Shown: positions 7,575 through 16,900 of the stretch, piece by piece
Layout of the letters: every line of letters starts with the position of its first letter
Position numbering within the stretch: the first letter of the stretch is position 1
Origin: Thermoplasmata archaeon
Lineage (GTDB): Archaea; Thermoplasmatota; Thermoplasmata; Methanomassiliicoccales; Methanomethylophilaceae
NCBI GenBank assembly: GCA_015063165.1
Contig: SUSZ01000015.1
Span: 1 to 44,700 of the forward strand
DNA length: 44,700 nucleotides
Direction of reading: 5' to 3'
Notes under the pieces: generated by a model
Seen by the model: the letters and a program-made list of their open reading frames with translations, nothing else
Told to the model about the DNA's origin: nothing
Databases searched by the model: none
Position numbers and translations under genes: made by a program

Positions 7575-10130
7575 ATGAGAGGCCTCACGTCGGAAGAGGT
7601 GAAACAGGAGATCGCCGCAGGCCACGTCAACGACTCGGAGGTCAAGACGGGCAGAACGTACACACAGATACTGATAAAGAACGCTATAACCCCGTTCAAC
7701 TGCATCCTGTTCCTTCTGGGAGCGCTGCTGCTGCTCTGCAACGACATTGTCAGCGCAGTCTCCGCGACGGGCATCATCATAATCAACATCTTCGTCTCCA
7801 CGATCCAGGAGATGAAGGCCAAACGCAGGCTGGACAAGATCGCCCTTCTGACGCGCCCCAAAGCCACCGTGCTGCGCGACGGCGAAGAGAAGGTCATCCA
7901 GCACAACGAGCTGGTCCTCAACGACGTCGTCATCCTCCGCGCAGGCGACCAGGCTCTCGTCGACGGAGAGCTTCTGGAGTGCAGATCGCTGGAGATGGAC
8001 GAATCCCTTCTGACAGGGGAGTCCAGCAGCGTCAGGAAAGAGCCCGGGGACCAGATCCTGTCCGGATCGGTCTGCATCGCCGGAGAGGGGTACTACAAGG
8101 TCACCGCGTTCGGAACCGACACCTACGCCTCCAAGCTCCTGTCCAGCGCGAAGAAGATGAAGGCCAAGAAGACGCCTCTCGAGATGGAGACCACTTCGAT
8201 CACCAACATCCTCATGGCTATCGCCGGGTTCCTCATGGTGATCTCTGTCGTTGTAGAGATCCTCATCAGGCACAACTCCTGGGAGCATACCCTCCAGCTG
8301 TTCGTCGTCTGTCTGGACATAGTCCCGATAGCCCTGTTCCTTCTGATCACGCTGACATACATGATCGCGGCCGTCAGGATGGCGGACAAAGGGGTTCTCC
8401 TCCAAAACGCCAACTCCGTCGAGTCCCTGAGCCATGTGGACACCGTCTGCATGGACAAGACCGGCACGATCACCACCAACAAGCTCAAGTTCGAGTCCTC
8501 TGAGAAGTTCGCAGAAGACGCCGAGCACCTGGTCTCGATGTTCGCCACGGCCACCGGGAGCAAGAACAAGACCGTCATCACCCTTCTGGAGAAGTACGGG
8601 GAGACCCCCTGCGAGCTCCTGGAGGAGGTCCAATTCGTCTCCAAGAGAAAGTTCAGCGCCGTGAGGGTGAAGGACGAGAGCGGCGAGCATTCGCTGTACA
8701 TGGGCGCATGGAACGTCATAGGGCCCCACTGCGCCCAGTCCGACAGGATATCCCGGATAATTACCGCGGAGTCCTCTAAAGGCCTCCGTACCGTCGTCCT
8801 GTGCGAAGGGAAGGGGCCCCTCTACGAGAACGACGAACCCGTCATACCCGACCTCGAACCCGTCATGGCCATCTCCATCAGGGACGAGGTCAGACCGGAC
8901 TGCAGAGACACCATCGAGGTGTTCCTGGAGAACAAGATGGACCTCAAGGTCATATCCGGAGACGACCCCGCCACAGTCGATGCGCTGTTCTCCCTTGCCA
9001 ACATCCCCGGCAGCAGGAAGCTCATCACCGGAGCTGAGCTGGACGCTCTCGAAGGCGAGGAGAAGGAGAAGGCAGTTCTGGAATCCAACATATTCGGAAG
9101 GATGAGGCCCGACGACAAGGAGCAGGTCGTGGAGATTCTTAAGAAGAACGGACGCTACGTCGCCATGATAGGGGACGGAGTCAACGACGTCAGATCCCTG
9201 AAGGCCGCCCAGGTCGGCGTAGCGCTCGAGAGCGGCTCCAACGCGGCCAGAGGAGTGGCGGACATGGTCCTGGTCAAAGACGCGTTCTCCGCGCTTCCCA
9301 AGGCCCTCATAGAAGGCCGCAAGACCATCTCCGGAATGAGGGACATCCTGAAGCTGTACCTCACCAGGAACTTCGCCCTCGCGGTGATGTTCATCACGGT
9401 CTACCTGGTCCTCGGGAACATACCCCTGGTGCCTATCCAGAACACCTTCTACGCGTTCTTCTCCGTATCAGCGATAGCGTTCTTCATGACCCTGTTCGCC
9501 AAGCCGGACAACAACAAGAGCCTGATCCTGCCGGATGTGCTGAGATTCGCGATTCCGTCCGCGGTATACATAGCGCTGTTCGGACTGGCGATGTACGCTC
9601 TCACATGGGTGGCCATATCCAGCGGCAGCCTCAACCCCGACTTCGAGTGGATGGCCTCCGTAGCAGGATTCGACGACGTCGAAGAGCTTCTAGATCATCT
9701 GTCGTGGTCCGGATCCGAGGTCGAAGAGATCTGCGCAAGGTCCTCCCTCGTCCTGTTCGCCACACTGGCTGGAATGGGCCAGATCCTTCTCGTCTGCCCC
9801 CGCTACAAGTTCCTGTCGCTAGACGGAAGGGTCAACAAGAGCCTCGTGCCGCTATTCGTCATCGGGCTCCTGTCATTGACGCTCTTCGCAGGGTACTACT
9901 GGTTCCCGGGATTGATGGTCTGGCTCGTCAACCTCGTCATATTCCCCCTGGAATACTACGCTGTGCTGGCCGTCATGCTGATAATCTGGTTCTTCTCGGA
10001 GAGGTTCATCCTGAAGCGCGGATTCTTCAGCAAGATCTCCGATTTCTTCGAGAGAAGATACGAGAGGAAGCTCCACGAGGAATACACCAAGAACTACGAC
10101 GAGGACGACTACAGGACGAAGAAGATCTGA
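7575..10130 (+). CDS. Cation-transporting P-type ATPase
   Basis: An 851-residue membrane pump. It has an actuator TGES (near residue 150), the phosphorylation motif DKTGT with Asp294, a MIGDGVND hinge beginning near residue 531, two N-terminal hairpins of membrane helices and about six C-terminal helices. The membrane helix before DKTGT reads VPIAL; there is no CPC/SPC metal motif and no N-terminal heavy-metal domain, so it is not a P1B copper or zinc pump. The layout resembles the CtpE-like and P2-type cation pumps, which makes Ca2+ or another light cation the best guess, but specificity is unproven. It appears to be transcribed alone from the TATA at 7545. Ends in TGA. Confidence 0.8.
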   Translation: MRGLTSEEVKQEIAAGHVNDSEVKTGRTYTQILIKNAITPFNCILFLLGALLLLCNDIVSAVSATGIIIINIFVSTIQEMKAKRRLDKIALLTRPKATVLRDGEEKVIQHNELVLNDVVILRAGDQALVDGELLECRSLEMDESLLTGESSSVRKEPGDQILSGSVCIAGEGYYKVTAFGTDTYASKLLSSAKKMKAKKTPLEMETTSITNILMAIAGFLMVISVVVEILIRHNSWEHTLQLFVVCLDIVPIALFLLITLTYMIAAVRMADKGVLLQNANSVESLSHVDTVCMDKTGTITTNKLKFESSEKFAEDAEHLVSMFATATGSKNKTVITLLEKYGETPCELLEEVQFVSKRKFSAVRVKDESGEHSLYMGAWNVIGPHCAQSDRISRIITAESSKGLRTVVLCEGKGPLYENDEPVIPDLEPVMAISIRDEVRPDCRDTIEVFLENKMDLKVISGDDPATVDALFSLANIPGSRKLITGAELDALEGEEKEKAVLESNIFGRMRPDDKEQVVEILKKNGRYVAMIGDGVNDVRSLKAAQVGVALESGSNAARGVADMVLVKDAFSALPKALIEGRKTISGMRDILKLYLTRNFALAVMFITVYLVLGNIPLVPIQNTFYAFFSVSAIAFFMTLFAKPDNNKSLILPDVLRFAIPSAVYIALFGLAMYALTWVAISSGSLNPDFEWMASVAGFDDVEELLDHLSWSGSEVEEICARSSLVLFATLAGMGQILLVCPRYKFLSLDGRVNKSLVPLFVIGLLSLTLFAGYYWFPGLMVWLVNLVIFPLEYYAVLAVMLIIWFFSERFILKRGFFSKISDFFERRYERKLHEEYTKNYDEDDYRTKKI

Positions 10131-10178
10131 CCAGGCGGATAGCAACAGATATAACCAGAATACGCAGATTCCTGGCGC

Positions 10179-10499
10179 ATGGAAGATATCGAACGCAAAG
10201 ACCTGAAGGTGCTCTGCGCACTATGTCTGGCATCCGGATTCTTGGACATAGTGACAGGGCTGCTGGTTTTCCTGCCTCTTGTCATCATAGGGGCAGCCTT
10301 CGTGGTCGTGGCCATAGGCTGCAAGAAGCTGTCTCGGGCCGCATGGTACGGCGGTCTCGCCGTCTCGGCCATCAGCATAGCGGCCACTCTCCTGACGGTA
10401 CCTTTCCCGCTCGGACTCGTTCCCCTCGTGTTCGGGCTCCTCGTCATCTACTATCTCTTTAAATCCGATGTAAAGCCTCTGTTCTTCATAGAGATATGA
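10179..10499 (+). CDS. Small membrane protein of unknown function
   Basis: A 106-residue protein with about four hydrophobic segments (roughly residues 9-30, 32-47, 55-75 and 78-95) and a short charged N-terminus. I do not recognise a family. A CAGATATAACC TATA box lies about 25 nt before the ATG. Its TGA overlaps the ATG of the next gene as ATGA, so the two are likely co-translated. Confidence 0.55.
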   Translation: MEDIERKDLKVLCALCLASGFLDIVTGLLVFLPLVIIGAAFVVVAIGCKKLSRAAWYGGLAVSAISIAATLLTVPFPLGLVPLVFGLLVIYYLFKSDVKPLFFIEI

Positions 10500-10960
10500 A
10501 CCTGTTGGAACGTTTGGGGCTTCGCAAGCCGAAGAAGACGGAGGATCCTCTGCAAGGATCCAGCAAGACGGACAAATTGATCTTCAGCTGCGGCTATAGG
10601 CTGGGCGGGGGCATGGAAGGAGGCCACGAGGCCTACGACCTGTGCAAATACGAATCCGGTCGCAAAGAGCTGACGTACAGCCGTCAGAGATACAACGGTG
10701 ACAAGATAGTTTCCGGCGAGATGGAACCGTCTGAAGAGCTCATAGATAAGATCCTCTACATCTACGAGATGGCCGGAGTCAAGGACTACGGCGAACTGGA
10801 GAAAAGCGATCTGATAGCACTTGACGCTCCGTCGATATCGATTTGGTTCCTTGTCAACGGTAAAGAGACCATGATTTCTGACTCGGATGTAATTCCTGAG
10901 CGTGGAAAGGGGATAATCAGCTCCATACAAGAGACGTTCTACCACTATGTATTTAAGTGA
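10496..10960 (+). CDS. Hypothetical soluble protein
   Basis: A 154-residue soluble protein with no signal peptide or membrane segment. Features are a basic N-terminus, the glycine-rich phrase GGGMEGGHEAYDL near residue 37 and an acidic central helix (SEELIDKILYIYEMAG). Similar proteins of unknown role occur in gut and rumen microbes, as far as I recall. It overlaps the preceding membrane protein gene by 4 nt (ATGA), implying a shared process. No catalytic motif is evident. Confidence 0.5.
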   Translation: MNLLERLGLRKPKKTEDPLQGSSKTDKLIFSCGYRLGGGMEGGHEAYDLCKYESGRKELTYSRQRYNGDKIVSGEMEPSEELIDKILYIYEMAGVKDYGELEKSDLIALDAPSISIWFLVNGKETMISDSDVIPERGKGIISSIQETFYHYVFK

Positions 10961-10994
10961 ATGATGAACGATTACGGTAATCAGGAGAAAGAAG

Positions 10995-11558
10995 ATGGGT
11001 TTGCTGGACAACATCAAGAACGCCGTCAACGATGTGGTCAAGACGGCACAGGCAACCGGTAAAACAGAGGAAATCGTGTTCGATCACATCCCTGGATCTC
11101 TGGAGGAGTTCACCGCTCTTCCGCAGGCCGAGATGGCGACTCCCTTCGAGACCGCCGCGCTCACCGTGCTGGCTCTGAGCACCTATCCAAAGGACAAGGA
11201 CCTCTGCTACGCCATGCTGGACTATCTCAGGGGAGCCCGTCCCATGAACAACGTGGAGAGGCATCTCATCGCCGACCACTTCACCCAGCAGAGCTACATT
11301 CCCAGGTCGTACTTCCAGGGAGCCATCCCCGAGAACGACTACACTCCCACCGAGCCTTACACCGTCCGCGTCTCCGACGACCAGATGTCGTACGTCAACA
11401 ACGGCCATGCGACTCTGAACCTGAAGTCGAGCGGAGCCGAGAGCCCCAGGAAGATCAACCTCCGCAAGGGCGAGGACGACAAGTGGTACCTCTGGGAGCA
11501 GTTCCTTCTGGTCGGAGTCGAGGTTCCGCCAGAGAAGAAAATGGAAGAACGCATCTGA
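10995..11558 (+). CDS. DUF6935-like protein
   Basis: A 187-residue protein that I recognise as the DUF6935 type. It has an N-terminal amphipathic region (LLDNIKNAVNDVVKTAQ), the phrases LPQAEMATPFETAALTVLAL and NNVERHLIADHF, and a KWYLWEQFLLVG C-terminal strand. Members are found in gut bacteria and archaea; function is unknown. The start has a CAGGAGAAA ribosome binding site 6-10 nt upstream. A TATTTAAG element in the end of the preceding gene could provide its own promoter. Ends in TGA; the next gene is convergent. Confidence 0.6.
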   Translation: MGLLDNIKNAVNDVVKTAQATGKTEEIVFDHIPGSLEEFTALPQAEMATPFETAALTVLALSTYPKDKDLCYAMLDYLRGARPMNNVERHLIADHFTQQSYIPRSYFQGAIPENDYTPTEPYTVRVSDDQMSYVNNGHATLNLKSSGAESPRKINLRKGEDDKWYLWEQFLLVGVEVPPEKKMEERI

Positions 11559-11610
11559 GAGTGATACGCTCGAATGGCGTCTCGGAGCGGTCCGCCCCAG
11601 GACAGCCAGA

Positions 11611-12039
11611 TCATTTTCTGAGCATGAACGAGGTGCAGGTGGCGGAGGCTATGAGCTTGCCCTCCTCGGAGAACACCTTCACGGCGTACACCTCGAGCGA
11701 GCGGGACCTGTTTATCGGCACCGCCTCGGCCGTCAGCTTCCCGGAAGCCGGCCTGTAGAACTTCACCTCGGTGCTCTGACCGGTTCCGTCCGCGACCATG
11801 TTGGCTGCTATGGCGAACGTATGGTCTATGAGAGTGTATATAGCAGCACCGTGGCCTCTGCCCATGCTGTTCATCATCACGGGCGTGAGCTCCATCGAAC
11901 AGACCACGCGATCCTTCTCGATCCTCTCGATCTCGACCCCCATGGCCCTCGCGAACGGCGCTCCGTACATCGCCATGACCCTGTCCGCGTATTCGACGAC
12001 GTCGTCTGCCATCCTGGTCTTGAGCTCTTCGATATCCAT
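11611..12039 (-). CDS. PaaI-type hotdog-fold thioesterase
   Basis: A 142-residue hotdog protein. The conserved helix region reads MMNSMGRGHGAAIYTLIDHTFAIAAN (about residues 54-79), with Asn, Gly-His-Gly and Asp positions typical of PaaI and YbgC-like acyl-CoA thioesterases. A second strand block follows (TEVKFYRPASGKLTAEA). It likely hydrolyses an acyl- or aryl-CoA; the substrate is not predictable. It is transcribed divergently from xseA, and each side has its own AT-rich promoter. Ends in TGA. Confidence 0.75.
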   Translation of the reverse strand: MDIEELKTRMADDVVEYADRVMAMYGAPFARAMGVEIERIEKDRVVCSMELTPVMMNSMGRGHGAAIYTLIDHTFAIAANMVADGTGQSTEVKFYRPASGKLTAEAVPINRSRSLEVYAVKVFSEEGKLIASATCTSFMLRK

Positions 12040-12060
12040 GCCCCCGCACCATGATTTTAG

Positions 12061-12101
12061 CTATTAATACAATATCCTGTGGAACCGTACAAATATTAAA
12101 A
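12061..12101. promoter_or_regulatory. Divergent promoter region, thioesterase and xseA
   Basis: AAATATTAAAA (12091-12101) lies about 25 nt before the xseA ATG at 12123. CTATTAATACAATAT (12061-12075) read on the minus strand gives a TATA box 25-35 nt before the thioesterase start at 12039. Confidence 0.45.
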
Positions 12102-12122
12102 CCATGAGACGATAGCCCGCCG

Positions 12123-13655
12123 ATGTCCGAAACGGTGACCGTCTTACAGCTTAACAACAGGGTGAAGACCCTGCTGAACCATGCGAGCGTGAGGGACATC
12201 TGGGTCTCCGGAGAGATATCCGGGCTCAAGAAGTACGCTTCGGGACACTATTATTTCACTTTGAAGGACGAGAAGAGCTCCGTCGCCGCCGTCCTGTTCT
12301 CTAGCTACCGCGCGAACATGTCCTTCGAGCCCAGAGAAGGCGACAAGGTGGAAGCCTTTGGACGCGTGGACCTGTACACCCAGAGCGGGAAGTACCAGTT
12401 CGTGGTCAACGCCATGAGGCATTCGGGAATCGGAGAGCTCTACATCAGGTTCGAGGAGCTCAAGAACAAGCTGAAGGACGAGGGCCTGTTCGACGAGTCA
12501 AGAAAGCGCAAGCTGCCTCGGTATCCCAGAAGGATCGGAGTCGTCACCTCCCAGAGCGGAGCCGTCATCCACGATATAATCACGACCTCTGCCAGCAGGT
12601 TCCCTGCCGACATCTTCCTGGCGCCGTCGCAGGTGCAGGGGGAGGGGGCCGCCAAGACGATCGTAGCGGGCATAGAGCTGCTCGATCGCTTCGGGGTGGA
12701 CATCATCATCGTAGCGAGGGGAGGAGGCTCCCTGGAAGACCTATGGCCGTTCAACGAGGAGATCGTCGCGAGAGCCATAGCGGCCTCGAAGACCCCCGTG
12801 GTTTCCGCAGTTGGTCACGAGACCGACTTCACTATAGCGGATTTCGTGTCTGACATGCGCGCTCCGACACCGACCGGAGCGGCTGCCCTGATTCTCAGGG
12901 ACAGATTAGAGACAGTCTCCGAAGTGGAGTCCCTGATGCAACGCGCGTCAAGGTCCCTGGAGCAGAAGTCCGTGTCAATGGAGGAGCGTCTGGACAACAT
13001 CAACAAGAGGATATCCCTCCAAGCGGCTATAGACGGCCTCTACGACAAAATGATTCATCTGGACGAGATCTTCGACAGGGCCGACAGGGCTATGGACGTC
13101 ACCTTCGAGAGGGCCCACAACCGCGTTGACATGGCAGCGAACAAGATGTCCGCAGGGCGCACCGAGGATTGGATCGGGAACAAGGCGAAGTCTCTAGACG
13201 ACCTGTCCGCTCGCGCGATCAGAGCCCTCAGGAACAGATCAGAATCGGCCCTGGCGAGATACAGCCTGGCATCCGCTAGGATAATGCCCAGCAGCATAAA
13301 GGCCGACATGAACGCCAAGGGCATGAGAGTGGATTCCCTTCTTGACAAGGTGTCTGCGACCGTATCCGACAGGATGAACGTCTGCAGGACGCGCATGATA
13401 GCGATAGGCTCCAGGCCGGACAAGGCCATCGGAAGCATCACGGAGAGGTCCACGGCCCATCTGGAAACGGCCTCCAGAAACCTGGAAGGCCTGAATCCGC
13501 TGAACATCCTCAGCAGAGGATACGGATTCATAACATCGGCGGAGGGAGACGTCCTCACCTCGGCCGGATCGATGTCGAAAGGCGACAGAGTGACCATCCA
13601 CATGAGGGACGGCTCAGCCACCGCCGAGATCAAGGACAAGGAGATGAAGAAATGA
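12123..13655 (+). CDS. xseA: Exodeoxyribonuclease VII large subunit
   Basis: A 510-residue protein, near the usual 400-500. An N-terminal OB fold (about residues 5-105, including VSGEISGLKKYASGHYYFTLKD) is followed by the catalytic region with IGVVTSQSGAVIHDI, IIVARGGGSLEDLWPFNEE and GHETDFTIADFVSDMRAPTPTGAA, then a long helical domain (about 265-440) and a C-terminal tail containing LSRGYGFITSAEGD. With XseB it degrades single-stranded DNA to oligonucleotides from both ends. The small subunit gene overlaps by 4 nt. The enzyme is typical of bacteria and less common in archaea. Confidence 0.93.
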   Translation: MSETVTVLQLNNRVKTLLNHASVRDIWVSGEISGLKKYASGHYYFTLKDEKSSVAAVLFSSYRANMSFEPREGDKVEAFGRVDLYTQSGKYQFVVNAMRHSGIGELYIRFEELKNKLKDEGLFDESRKRKLPRYPRRIGVVTSQSGAVIHDIITTSASRFPADIFLAPSQVQGEGAAKTIVAGIELLDRFGVDIIIVARGGGSLEDLWPFNEEIVARAIAASKTPVVSAVGHETDFTIADFVSDMRAPTPTGAAALILRDRLETVSEVESLMQRASRSLEQKSVSMEERLDNINKRISLQAAIDGLYDKMIHLDEIFDRADRAMDVTFERAHNRVDMAANKMSAGRTEDWIGNKAKSLDDLSARAIRALRNRSESALARYSLASARIMPSSIKADMNAKGMRVDSLLDKVSATVSDRMNVCRTRMIAIGSRPDKAIGSITERSTAHLETASRNLEGLNPLNILSRGYGFITSAEGDVLTSAGSMSKGDRVTIHMRDGSATAEIKDKEMKK

Positions 13656-13903
13656 ACGAGGAAGAAAGCGCGAAATTCGCCGAAGAAGTCAGCAAGATGT
13701 CGTTCGAGGAGAGCATACAGCAGCTCGAATCCCTGGTGGAGAAGCTCGAAGCCGGTGGAACGGACCTCGACCAGAGCCTCGAGATATATGAGAAAGCTGT
13801 CGTGCTCAGGAACCACTGCAAAGAGGTCCTCGACGACGGCCAGAGGAGGATCAAGAAGATCCTCGAGACCTCCAACGGCATCACCGAGACCGATTTCCAG
13901 TGA
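13652..13903 (+). CDS. xseB: Exodeoxyribonuclease VII small subunit
   Basis: An 83-residue helical protein with the family signature SFEESIQQLESLVEKLEAG followed by the LDQSLEIYEKAVVLRNHCKEVLDDGQRRI region. Its ATG overlaps the xseA TGA (ATGA), giving coupled synthesis of the subunits. An acidic N-terminal extension of about 15 residues precedes the core. Ends in TGA, convergent with the chelatase gene 17 nt away. Confidence 0.92.
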   Translation: MNEEESAKFAEEVSKMSFEESIQQLESLVEKLEAGGTDLDQSLEIYEKAVVLRNHCKEVLDDGQRRIKKILETSNGITETDFQ

Positions 13904-13919
13904 TTTATTGCGGGAGGGC

Positions 13920-16900
13920 TCAGCGGTCCGTCAGGTCCTCGAGCCTTCCCTCGATATCCGTCGCGATGGCGTCCAGCTTCTCCTTCATGTCGTCGTCGGC
14001 GTCCCATAATCCCCTATAGACCGCTTCCTCCAGACGGTCCAGCATGTTCATCATGGCGTAGGGGTTCTCCTTCATCACCCATTCTCTCGTGGCCTCGTCC
14101 AGGACGAACCTGTTGGCCAGGGACTCGTACATCCATCCGTCTATGACGCCGGATGTCGCGCTCCATCCCATGACGTAGTCGAAGAGCTGGGAGATGTCCT
14201 GCGCTCCCCTGAAACCATGCCTCTTGAGGCCTTCCAGCCATTTGGGGTTGTTCACCTTGCTGCGGAACACGAAGGCGCATTCCTCGTGGAGCGTCCTGGA
14301 CTTGAGATTCTCCGTGTCCGACGAGTCTCCCATGAAAGCCTCGGCATCTCCCCCTGACGCCTTCACTGCGGCAAGCATCCCGCCCAGGAAGTCGTAGTCG
14401 TCGTCCATGTCGAACAGGTCGTTCTCCCTGTTGTTATGGTTCTTCACAGCCACATCGAGGGATCCCATCCTCTTCCTGAACTGGGAGGGCATGGCCTGTC
14501 CGTCGTAGCCTTTGCCGTAACCGTAGCATCCGTGGTCGATGTAGGATTCTCCGAGATCGTTCACAGTCTTCCACTGGCCGTTGGTGATCAGGGTGTTCAC
14601 CCCGCATCCGTAGCGTCCGGGAGCATCTCCGAACACCCTTATCTGGGCGTCCCTCCTGGCTTGGTCCTCAGGGATTCCGGAAAGGACAGCTTCCAGCACA
14701 TCCTTCCTGAGATTCGCTGCAAGAGCGTTGTCCTCGTCCGACTCCTCCAATGTGGAGATGGTCTTCACGCCTTCATCGATCAGGTATACCAGATTGGGGA
14801 ACGCGTCGCGGAACAGCCCGCTTATCCTCAGCGTTACGTCTACCCTGGGACGTCCCAGCTCGGACAGAGGGACCGCCTCGAGGCCGACGACCCTGCCTCC
14901 GAACTCCGTCCAGACAGGACGAAGGCCCATCAGCCAGAGCACATAGGAGATGTCGTCTCCGCCCGTCCTCATGGTGTCGGTGGCCCATACGACCACTCCG
15001 ACCGATCTCGGATATGCCCCGTTGGACTCCACGTACCTCTCGATCATCTGGTCGGCCATCTTACAGCCTATCTCCCAGCTGGAGGTCCAAGGGATCCCGT
15101 CCGGGTCTATGGAATAGAAGTTGCGTCCGGTCGGGAGCACTCTGGCTCTTCCGCGGGTGGGGCATCCAGACGGTCCAGGCTCCACATACCCTCCGTCCAG
15201 AGCCTTCAGGACGCTGGTTATCTCGTCGCCCGTTCTGCCTATCGCAGGGATCAAGAAACTCTTGATGAAATCCACCACGGGGACGGTGCGCTGGCCCGGA
15301 AGGACCACGTCCTGGCCGTCGGCGATGCATCCGATGATTCTGCGGCATTCGGCATCGACCTCGTCCACCAGATCTCCGTTCAGACGGCCTTCTGTGGTTC
15401 CCGAGGGGTCATGAAGAAGGCTCTGGAAGTCCAGCCCCATATCCTCGGCAACTGCGCTTCTCATAGACGGGACGTCGCCGTTGGAGTTCCTGACCATGCT
15501 GTAGACGGACTCCTTGAGGAGGTCCCCTTCCGGAGCCTTGCCCAGGATATGAAGTCCGTCAGCTATGAGGGCGTCCTTCACCTCGACGACGTAGTCGTAG
15601 ATGTCGTCGACCCTCTCGGCCACGCCTTCGACCATGTCCGGTAGGTCCAGATCCGAACCCATATCCATGGCTTGGACTATCTCGAAGATCTTCTCCTCGG
15701 CCTTCCTGACGCTCTCCTCCATGTTGGTAGCCTTGGCGCGGAGCCTCAGCTGGATGGCCGATTCCAGTTCGGAGATCTCGTCATAGGTCTCCGCCCTGGT
15801 CATGGCAGGCACCATATGGGTGACGACAGCGGCATATCCCCTGCGCTTGGCCTGCATCCCCTCTCCGGGGTTGTCGATGATGTACGGATAGATGTCCGGA
15901 AGAGAGTCCAGCGTGGCGTCCGGGAAGCAGTCTCTGGACAGTCCGACACTCTTTCCCGGGAGCCATTCCTGAGTCCCGTGGGTTCCCACGTGGATGACGG
16001 CATCTGCTCCGAATTTGTGCTTGAGCCATCTGTAGAAGGCCAGGTACTGATGGGGCGGAGCGAGCTCGGGGTCGTGGTAGGCGGAGGCGTCGCACTTTCC
16101 ACGGTCGGGCTGGAACCCCACGAATATGTTGCCGTTTATCAGCCCCGGTATCAGCATGTCGCCGTCTATGACGTGCACGTTCCCGGGAGGCTCGCCCCAT
16201 CCCTCTTTCAAGGCCCCTGAGATGGCCTCTGGCGCTTCCGAGAGCCACCCCTGGTAGTCGGATGCCTTTATCCTCTCCGAGGCCCTGCGGCGTATCTCCT
16301 GGTCCGAGAGCCATGAGTTGTCGTTGGTTATCCCTTCCAGGAGCCTGTCCGCGAGCTCCCTCCCGTCGTTTGGGACCCAGTCCAGGGTATAGCCCGCGGA
16401 GGCCATCGACTGCAGGAGGCTGGCCACGCTCTCCATGGTGTCCAGGCCTGAGGCTCCTCCTGCTAGGTCGTTCCTCGGAGGGTACATGTACAGGAGTATG
16501 GCCGCCTTCTTCTCGGACTCCGGCTTCCTCCTCAGATTGGCCCACATGTATGCCATATCGGCCACCATGCGGCATCTGTCCTCTAGGGGGATGTACCTGC
16601 GACGGCCGTCGTCCATGACCTCGTATCCTGCGATAGGCACCGTGATCAGCTGTCCGTCGTACTCGGGTGAGACCACCGCTCCGGCTATCTCCGAGCCGGT
16701 GAGCCCGTATACGCTGTCCTTCCACTTCTTGGAGGTGCCGTACAGATGGATCGCCTGTATCACCGGCACGCCCAGCCTGGCGAACATGTCGTCGTCGCAG
16801 GACTGCTCGAACGCGTCCGCCCTCGGTCTCAGCGTCTGGGAGAAGCCCATCGTCTGGACGACGCAGTCCACCAGCGGCTTCCCGTCCTTTAACAGAAATC

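Noticed and set aside
7575-10130. Heavy-metal (P1B) ATPase to match the metal theme of the window
   Set aside because: No CPx motif in the membrane helix and no N-terminal metal domain; the VPIAL helix and length fit another cation pump class.
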